In this document: piece by piece, positions 58,263-64,000 of the stretch
How the letters are laid out: every line of letters starts with the position of its first letter
How positions within the stretch are numbered: the first letter of the stretch is position 1
Assembly: GCF_018446385.1 (NCBI RefSeq)
Contig: NC_056002.1
Location: forward strand, 5,381,474-5,445,473
DNA from: Zingiber officinale
Lineage: Eukaryota; Streptophyta; Magnoliopsida; Zingiberales; Zingiberaceae
Reading direction: 5' to 3'
Length of the DNA: 64,000 bases
Notes under the pieces: model-generated
What the model was told of the DNA's origin: nothing
Databases searched by the model: none
Seen by the model: only the letters and a program-made list of their open reading frames with translations
Translations under genes and position numbers: made by a program

Positions 58263-58704
58263 CATATGCAGTCCGCGCTCTTTATATGAATGTTTGTTTT
58301 ATGTTTATATGACTTGTTCTTTTATTGGTTGTACTGCAGCTACTATTTCTGTGTGTTATATAATATATGCCATTTTTATGGATTGATGTTGTGACGAAGG
58401 TGTTCTTCGTCATGTTATCCCATTGATTAACTGTTTGCTTGCATGATATGTAAGGGTGTACCCCTATCATTTCATTGGTTTGGAGGAGTGCCCTTATCTT
58501 GATTATATTTATGTGTTAGATCGTAAAGACGTTAAGATATACTGACTAGACTTAGGTACATTGTCAAACATCGAAACTGTAGAGGTCGATTGCACCAACA
58601 CTATGTTTCTATGTGTTTTAGGAGTGTGCAAATTTCTTTTGGGTGCATATATGAGGGGGGAGAGTTTTTCTTTCATTATCATTATTGTCTTCCTTTGTAT
58701 TCAC
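58263..58704. other. Retroelement 3' region without gene
   Basis: AT-rich, with a purine-rich tract gaggggggagagttttt near 58650 that could be the polypurine tract of a plus-oriented element. No matching LTR follows, because element 4 begins at about 58708. Confidence 0.35.
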
Positions 58705-59488
58705 TGATGGATCGAAAGCGCTAGAGGGGGGGGAGGGGGGTGAATAGCGCTCGTGGCTATTTCATTTTTCGAAATCGTAAAAGCTTGTTCAGAAATAACG
58801 CAGCGGAAAGTAAATAAAGTGGACACGAAGGATTTACTTCGTTCAGAGCCTGTGACGACTCCTACTCGAAGGCCCGCGATCCTTGATCGCTTCCGGTGGG
58901 CAACAACTATAATTCGTAAAAGCTATTACAAGCTAAGTACAATTTAAGCAGAAAAGAATATTGTACCGACAATAAAAAGACTAAAACTGAAGCTCCGGGT
59001 TGTCGTTGCAGCACTTCTGAGTCGAGACGTTAGTAGCTTGTCGCACGGAGAATGCTTAGAAGATTGTCTGTTTAAAGTTGCACCTCAACCCTCCTTTTAT
59101 ATGAGGTTCCGAGCGCCTGGGACCTTTCCGGGCTCCTGGAGTGTGACGTGGCCAGCCAACCAGGTTGCTCCACGTCGCGAAGTCGCGCAAGGGATAAAAG
59201 TTGGTCCCGGGCACCCGGACCTCCTTTTTCCAGGAGCCGCTTCTCCTGCAAAACAAGGTTAGTCCGAGCAATTGCATACCCTGCAAGACAATGTTAGAAT
59301 CTGATAATTCATAAGTGAAAAAGAGCTGACAGTCTTCGGACTGTCCGAGTCTGACTTCGGATTTCCAACCGAAAACCCTAAGTCGACCCGACGCCTACTG
59401 TTCCCTCTACGGGGAACGCGTCCTCACCTACTCCACTCAGGAGATTTACCTGATGCCAGTCCGATCCTCCAGACCGACTGGACTTTTC

Positions 59489-59710
59489 GCCTAGGGTTAC
59501 CCCCCCTAGGACCTAGGGTTACCGCCCCCTAGGGTTTTTCTCCACCTAGGGTTACCACCCCCTAGGACCTAAGGTTACCGCCCCTTAGGGTTTTCCTCCA
59601 CCTAGGGTTACCGCCCCCTAGGACCTAAGGTTACCACCCCTTAGGGTTTTTCTCCACCTAGGGTTACCGCCCCCTAGGACCTAAGGTTACCACCCCTTAG
59701 GATTTTTCAC
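59489..59710. repeat. 54-56 bp tandem repeat in the LTR of element 4
   Basis: Four copies of acctagggttaccgccccct followed by aggacctaaggttaccaccc and cttagggtttttctcc. The units are rich in CCTAGG palindromes. Copy starts are near 59489, 59550, 59604 and 59658. Confidence 0.85.
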
Positions 59711-60250
59711 CTGCATAACCGCAGCTAGGACTTTCCTGAAACACTCATTCAAACATGTTAGGTCACACACTAACTTAACTTTGAATCCTTTGCCATTATC
59801 AAAACTAAGGTTCGATCATTGGATGCTTCCCGCACCAACAATCTCCCCCTTTTTGATAATGGCAACGGAAATTCAATGTTAAGTAAAAATTATGCAGTTA
59901 TGTATAAGCACAAGAAACAAGATAAGCGTGATAGCAAGATAAGCATAAACATAGCTCCCCCTTAATATAAGTTATTCTCTTTGAATTTTTTACTAATAGC
60001 CATAGCTCCCCCTTAATACAAGCTCCCTTTAAAATATTTTCTTTGAATTTCTCTACTCTCCTGTAACACCCCAAATTTCATGATTTAGAGTTCTAAAAGA
60101 CCTTATTAAAATCTAGAAATGTTTTAGAAAAATTCTAGAGATTTTTAGGAATTTATAGAGTATTTTTATGTAATTTTTGGAGTTCGTTTGGTATTTTTAC
60201 CGAGAGGAAGAAGTTTAAAAAAAAAAAAGAAGAACGAAAAATGTTGAAGT

Positions 60251-60620
60251 TGGGTTTTGAACCCAAGACCTCGGACTTGACCCGAGTCTTAACATAAGTC
60301 AGCCAACCAACTGAGCTAAACAAGTTTTGTTTATAATGTATGAGATAAGATGTATATGATGTAGAAAATGGTAATGGAGAATAATAGCAAGGAAAATAAG
60401 TTGAAGAAGCTGGGTTTCGAACCGAGCTCCTCGGCCCAAGCAAAACTCGGCCCGACCAACCGTGCCATGCTCGATTTGTTAACTAGATGTGAGAACAAAT
60501 TTATATAAGGTATAGTTAGGAACATTGAAAATAAATCGAAACGAAAAGTGCGCGGCTGAGGATTCGAAACCGCAACCCTTGACTTGGTCAAAACCGTAGC
60601 CAACCAACTCTTCCGCGAGT
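60251..60620 (-). repeat. Three tRNA-like units in the U3 of the solo LTR
   Basis: Minus-strand units at 60325-60251, 60475-60411 and 60620-60554, spaced about 150 bp. Unit 1 has TTAGCTCAGTTGGTTGG (box A) and GGGTTCAAAACCC (box B). Unit 2 has GGCACGGTTGGTCGGG and CGGTTCGAAACC. Unit 3 has AGAGTTGGTTGGCTACGG and GGTTTCGAATC. Each is 65-75 bp, the size of a tRNA, but acceptor-stem pairing is not convincing, so I do not call them tRNA genes. Confidence 0.65.
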
Positions 60621-60671
60621 ATTTAGTAAAAAAATAAGGAGCGAAATAGTCTTAACCCATAAACTTTAGGT

Positions 60672-60679
60672 TATAAAAG
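60672..60679 (+). promoter_or_regulatory. TATA box of the Gypsy solo LTR
   Basis: tataaaag followed about 30 bp later by the start of a GC-rich leader (cccgtgaccgaaacctttct), marking the U3/R boundary and supporting plus orientation of the LTR. It lies 50 bp after the third tRNA-like unit. Confidence 0.6.
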
Positions 60680-63600
60680 AGGGATAAGTTAGGGATTAAT
60701 TATCCCGTGACCGAAACCTTTCTCTCCTTCTCCTCTCGCGACGGCGCTGTGCGGGCGATTCCTGCTTGGGCGAAATCGCAGCCGAGCCAGGCTTTGTTTT
60801 CCGGCGGCCGGCCAAGGTTCTCCGAGGGGTTCCTCCATCTCCTTAAGCTCTTCTCGACGAGGAGGAGTCGGGAGCACAAAGAAGAGTCGGGATTTCGAGC
60901 TCGCCAAAAGCCCTAGATGCCTCCTTCTCGGTTGTAAGTCCAAGAAACCCAAGGTAAGTCGCTACTCACCTGCAGTAGGATAGTTCCGGATTTCGATTCG
61001 TTTTGGTGTTTCCTTGTTTGTTCGATTTTGCCGTGAAGCTTCTCGGTTTTGCTTGCTGCCGTGAATCCCTAAAGAAAGAAGAGAAGGGATTTGAATGGTT
61101 TAGATCTGTTCTAGTTTAACGAATGAAATAGATAAACATGGAAGAGAAGGGTTTTGCTTGCTGATGATCTCTTCCATGTTTTGCTTCCACGTTTTGGTTT
61201 CTACAGATTTCGGATTTATGCTGTAAAAATCTGTTTAGCACAGCATTCACCTCCTTTGATTCCTGCCGTGATGTTCTTGTGGGAAGATGAGAAGGGGTTC
61301 CATTGGGTTTGGCAAATAGTTAGGCTTCTGATAGCAAGCAAGTTGATTTTCTTAGGTTGCAATTAAGCAAGCTTGATTCCTTTTGTTTCAATTCTGCAAG
61401 TTTTATTCCTTTTGTTACACATGCAGCAGGTTAGTTAATTTAGTTTTCCTTCAACAAGTTAGCTAAGTTTCAGTCATAGTTTTTGGTGCTAGTTAGTGGG
61501 CATGAACAGCCCTATATATATATATATTTAGCATCTGTTTAGACCCTTTTGTACTATGTAGTGGCACGAACAGCCCACTAATCCTATACTGGCTTCAGAG
61601 CTTGCTTTGCAGATTTTTGATTTATTCTAGCATGTTGTTTAGACCTTCCTATTTGTTGTCAGTTAAGCATGTGTAGTTCTCTTTACTACTAGATATACAT
61701 GAGCAGTTTCTTTAGTTTTTATTTGTTATTAATTATAGCATGAGCAGTATTGATTTAATTCCTAGTTTTGTTTGCTATGTGTTGAGCATGATCAGTTTCC
61801 TTTGCCACGAGATATGCATGAGTATACCTTCTAGTTTTCCTGTGCTATTAGATCAACCTGAGCAGTTATATATATGTTGTTTATTTCAGGATTTTCAGAA
61901 TTGTTTTCCTTTGTATTAAACCTGTTGTAGCATGTTTGAAGAAGTTAGATATGCTTTCTTTTGATTTGCCTCTGATATAGCATGCTTATAGAAGTCAGAT
62001 TTTCTTTCCTTTGATTTAATTCTGCTGTAGCATACCTATGTTCTTTTTTAAGAGTTTAAGAAAAGTATAAGAAAGATTAAAAAAAGAAAGAAAAGGCCGA
62101 GGCCTTAAGTAGATCCCAAAAGTCAAGACTTTAGGGATTTTGGCACACAATGTGCCTATTAAAATGCCAAGGCATTAAAAGAAGAAGTAATTAAGATTAT
62201 AAATATTTTACTTTTAAGAAGAGGCTAGTACCCGACATCCAAGAGCTTGTCGTTAAACAAATCCAGGTGTCCAATTCCGAGGTCTTGGCCCACCTGGACG
62301 TGGCCCTCTTTTAGGATTGGTGGCTCGCTACCCCAACCTATTAGGGAACGCGCATAAGATGGTACTACGTCTGGGCCCAAGAAGAAGTTGATTATTATTT
62401 TGAAGTATTATAAGTATAAGCTTTTGAACTAATAAAACAATGTGTTTACAAAAGTTTACAAGTATTAAAGAATAAGTTTAAATAAGTGAAATAAAAGAAT
62501 AAGTTTTTAAGTAAGTTTAATAAGAATCAGAAAGTGTTTAGAATTCGAAAAGTTAAATTCTTTATGCTAGCATGATAGTATAGACTTGTCTTACATGTTT
62601 AGCCTTTCAGTATGTTTCTTTACTATTAGAAGAGCATGAGTTAGCTTACTGTTATTTGCTATTTATGAGCATGAGTAGCTTTACATGTTAGCATTCAGTT
62701 TTAGCATGTTTTTATTTATATACATGCATATCGAGTTTTTGTGAGTTAGATAGCGCTTACTAAGCAAATTTTGCTTATAGACTACACTTCCTCTTACTGC
62801 AGATACAGGAAAGGAAAAGATATAGAAAGGAAGGCGACAAGGAGGTGTTCGAGGGATGTGTGATGCCAGGACTATGGAAGCCTTGGGACTTAGTTTAAGA
62901 ATTTATTAAGAATGTATTAGATGAGTCATTTAGTCTTCCGCTGTTAGTTAACTGTATGTTTTTATTTTGTTTCCGCTATTTATTACTTGCATGCTTTGAT
63001 TTCATTAAACTGCGTGGTGATGTTATTCCTTTTGGTTGTGAAAATATATGTTCCAGCCGCCTGTGGCTGAGTATAGTTTGTTTGTATTGTTGATTTGGTC
63101 ACCGGTACAGGGGAGATTCTGTCGAAATTTTTCGGTAGGGTTTCCATGTGATTTTTAATCATACCGGTTAAGTAGAGTTAGTAGTTAAGTAACGGTCATC
63201 CTTAGAGAGTAGTAGTAGTAAGAAGGGTGGTCGTTACATCTCCCCCTTTGCCATAAATCAAAAATGAGCTAGTTTTGAAAAACTTAACTTTTTAAGACAG
63301 AATTTAGCAGAAAACATTTTAACTTAGGCAAGGAGCAAGTGAAAGGCAACACCTTAGAATTGATTTTGCTTGAAGAGATATAGCAAAAAGGAGCTCTTTT
63401 TAACTTAGTGTATTTTGAGGAGTTTCCAAAAATTTTCACAGAAAAATTTTCAAAACACAATTTTCAACTTCAGAAATTTTCCGGAAAAAAAATATTCAAG
63501 TTTTTTAAAGAAAATTTCCAAGGAAAATTTTCAACTTAAAGAAGTTAATTGCAACTTAACAAAGTTTTTCAAACTTTAAACAATTTTCTAACTTAAGAAA

Positions 63601-64000
63601 AAAATTTTAACTTAACGAATTTTTGAAAAAGTTTCAGCTTAAATAATTTTCTAACAAAATTCCAAAAAAAATAGAGGACACTTGAAAGTTTTAAATTTGG
63701 AGAAGTTTTTGAAAAGTTGTTTAAGGCATGTTTTTGAAATGAATTTCAAGAATACTTAAGGCAAAGGAGAAGCGATAACCTTAATGTTTAATAGCTTGCC
63801 ATTTTGTTTTAATAAGGTATCAGAGCCCTAAAGACCAAGCATGAGTCAAGATTTGTTTTGATCAGGTATCAGATCCCTTAAGTACAAGCATGCTTAAACT
63901 TATTATATCCTTTTCCTTTAGTTTGAGAGATACTTTTAGCTAAGATAAGGTTATTTTTGTCTTTAACAAGTAATTAAGCAAATGTTTGTGATATCACAAC

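Larger units (their letters stand above)
60062..63238 (+). mobile_element. Gypsy (Tekay/Del-like) solo LTR, 3,177 bp
   Basis: TGTAACACCCC start, GGTCGTTACA end, exact TCTCC duplication (60057-60061, 63239-63243). Related to the 34616-45143 LTR: the same GC-rich leader after the TATA box and the same ggggagattctgtcg phrase near the end. Its U3 is about 400 bp longer than in that relative because of three tRNA-like units. No coding region; frames at 60153-60952 are shadows. Confidence 0.88.
58708..64000 (-). mobile_element. Sirevirus-like element 4, 3' LTR and part of interior (continues past the window)
   Basis: LTR about 58708-59840 (TGGATCGAAAGCGCTAG start, GCACCAACA end) followed by the polypurine-tract complement atctccccctttttgataat. 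The exact start is uncertain by three bases (58705 or 58708). The interior 59841-60061 and 63239-64000 is A-rich, non-coding and split by a solo LTR. No second LTR in the window. The text from 63250 to 63700 is dominated by aaaattttcaactt-like low-complexity repeats. Confidence 0.75.

Noticed and set aside
60251..60620. Functional tRNA genes
   Set aside because: Box A and B are present but acceptor and anticodon stems do not pair convincingly; kept only as tRNA-like repeats.
63817..63875. ggtatcagagcc and ggtatcagatcc as a plus-strand primer-binding site
   Set aside because: Matches the tRNA-Met site well, but no LTR end lies beside it, and element 4 is minus-oriented; probably chance or decayed internal sequence.

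Overview
The window reads as nuclear DNA from a flowering plant. The evidence is plant-type LTR retrotransposons, MULE, hAT, CACTA, Harbinger and Helitron remnants, spliced plant genes and a plant snRNA promoter. A large monocot genome is likely from the density of nested Copia and Gypsy LTRs. A Zingiberales-like source is only an impression, because no species-specific marker is visible. Nearly all of the 64 kb is transposable-element sequence. I find one intact host gene, a two-exon atypical bHLH of the PRE/ILI family (20536-20908, minus), and one decayed host gene, a sucrose-transporter pseudogene (5405-8505, minus).

Layout. 1-5.0 kb: minisatellite arrays (about 37 bp, 55 bp and 75-80 bp units) with a small CACTA insertion, followed by a degraded Gypsy-type LTR with a TATA box; probably the 3' part of an old Tat/Ogre-like element. 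5.4-8.5 kb: sucrose-transporter pseudogene exons, with a Harbinger-like element in one intron. 10.0-15.7 kb: a MULE (Mutator-like) transposase on the minus strand, split by two LTR-type insertions. 16.4-20.3 kb: foldback MITEs and a broken CACTA transposase. The CACTA piece is interrupted by a 0.5-kb Helitron-like element carrying a U2 snRNA promoter and a decayed U2 gene. 20.5-21.0 kb: the PRE/ILI gene.

21.9-32.1 kb is a nest: a solo LTR (target duplication TGGTA) contains a hAT element (GACACGGC/GACACGGG). The hAT transposase is split by a young gag-only Sirevirus-like Copia element (TAAAC). A SINE (12-bp duplication) sits near the end of the same LTR.

32.7-57.8 kb is a deeper nest. The LTR of an old Sirevirus-like element was hit by a second Sirevirus-like element (GAAAG). 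That element's LTRs contain a Tekay/Del-like solo LTR (GGACC) and two long solo LTRs. The Tekay-like LTR contains another long solo LTR (CCTCC) and an Athila-like element (GATAA). The Athila-like element in turn holds a 767-bp TRIM (AAAGT). 57.8-64 kb: a decayed ORF, then a fourth Sirevirus-like element whose internal region holds a 3.2-kb solo LTR (TCTCC) with three tRNA-like units in its U3.

Most boundaries were set by reading target-site duplications, TG...CA ends, primer-binding sites and polypurine tracts directly. Lineage names (Sirevirus, Athila, Tekay, Tat/Ogre, Angela) come from motifs and architecture, not from database searches, and are less certain than the boundaries.
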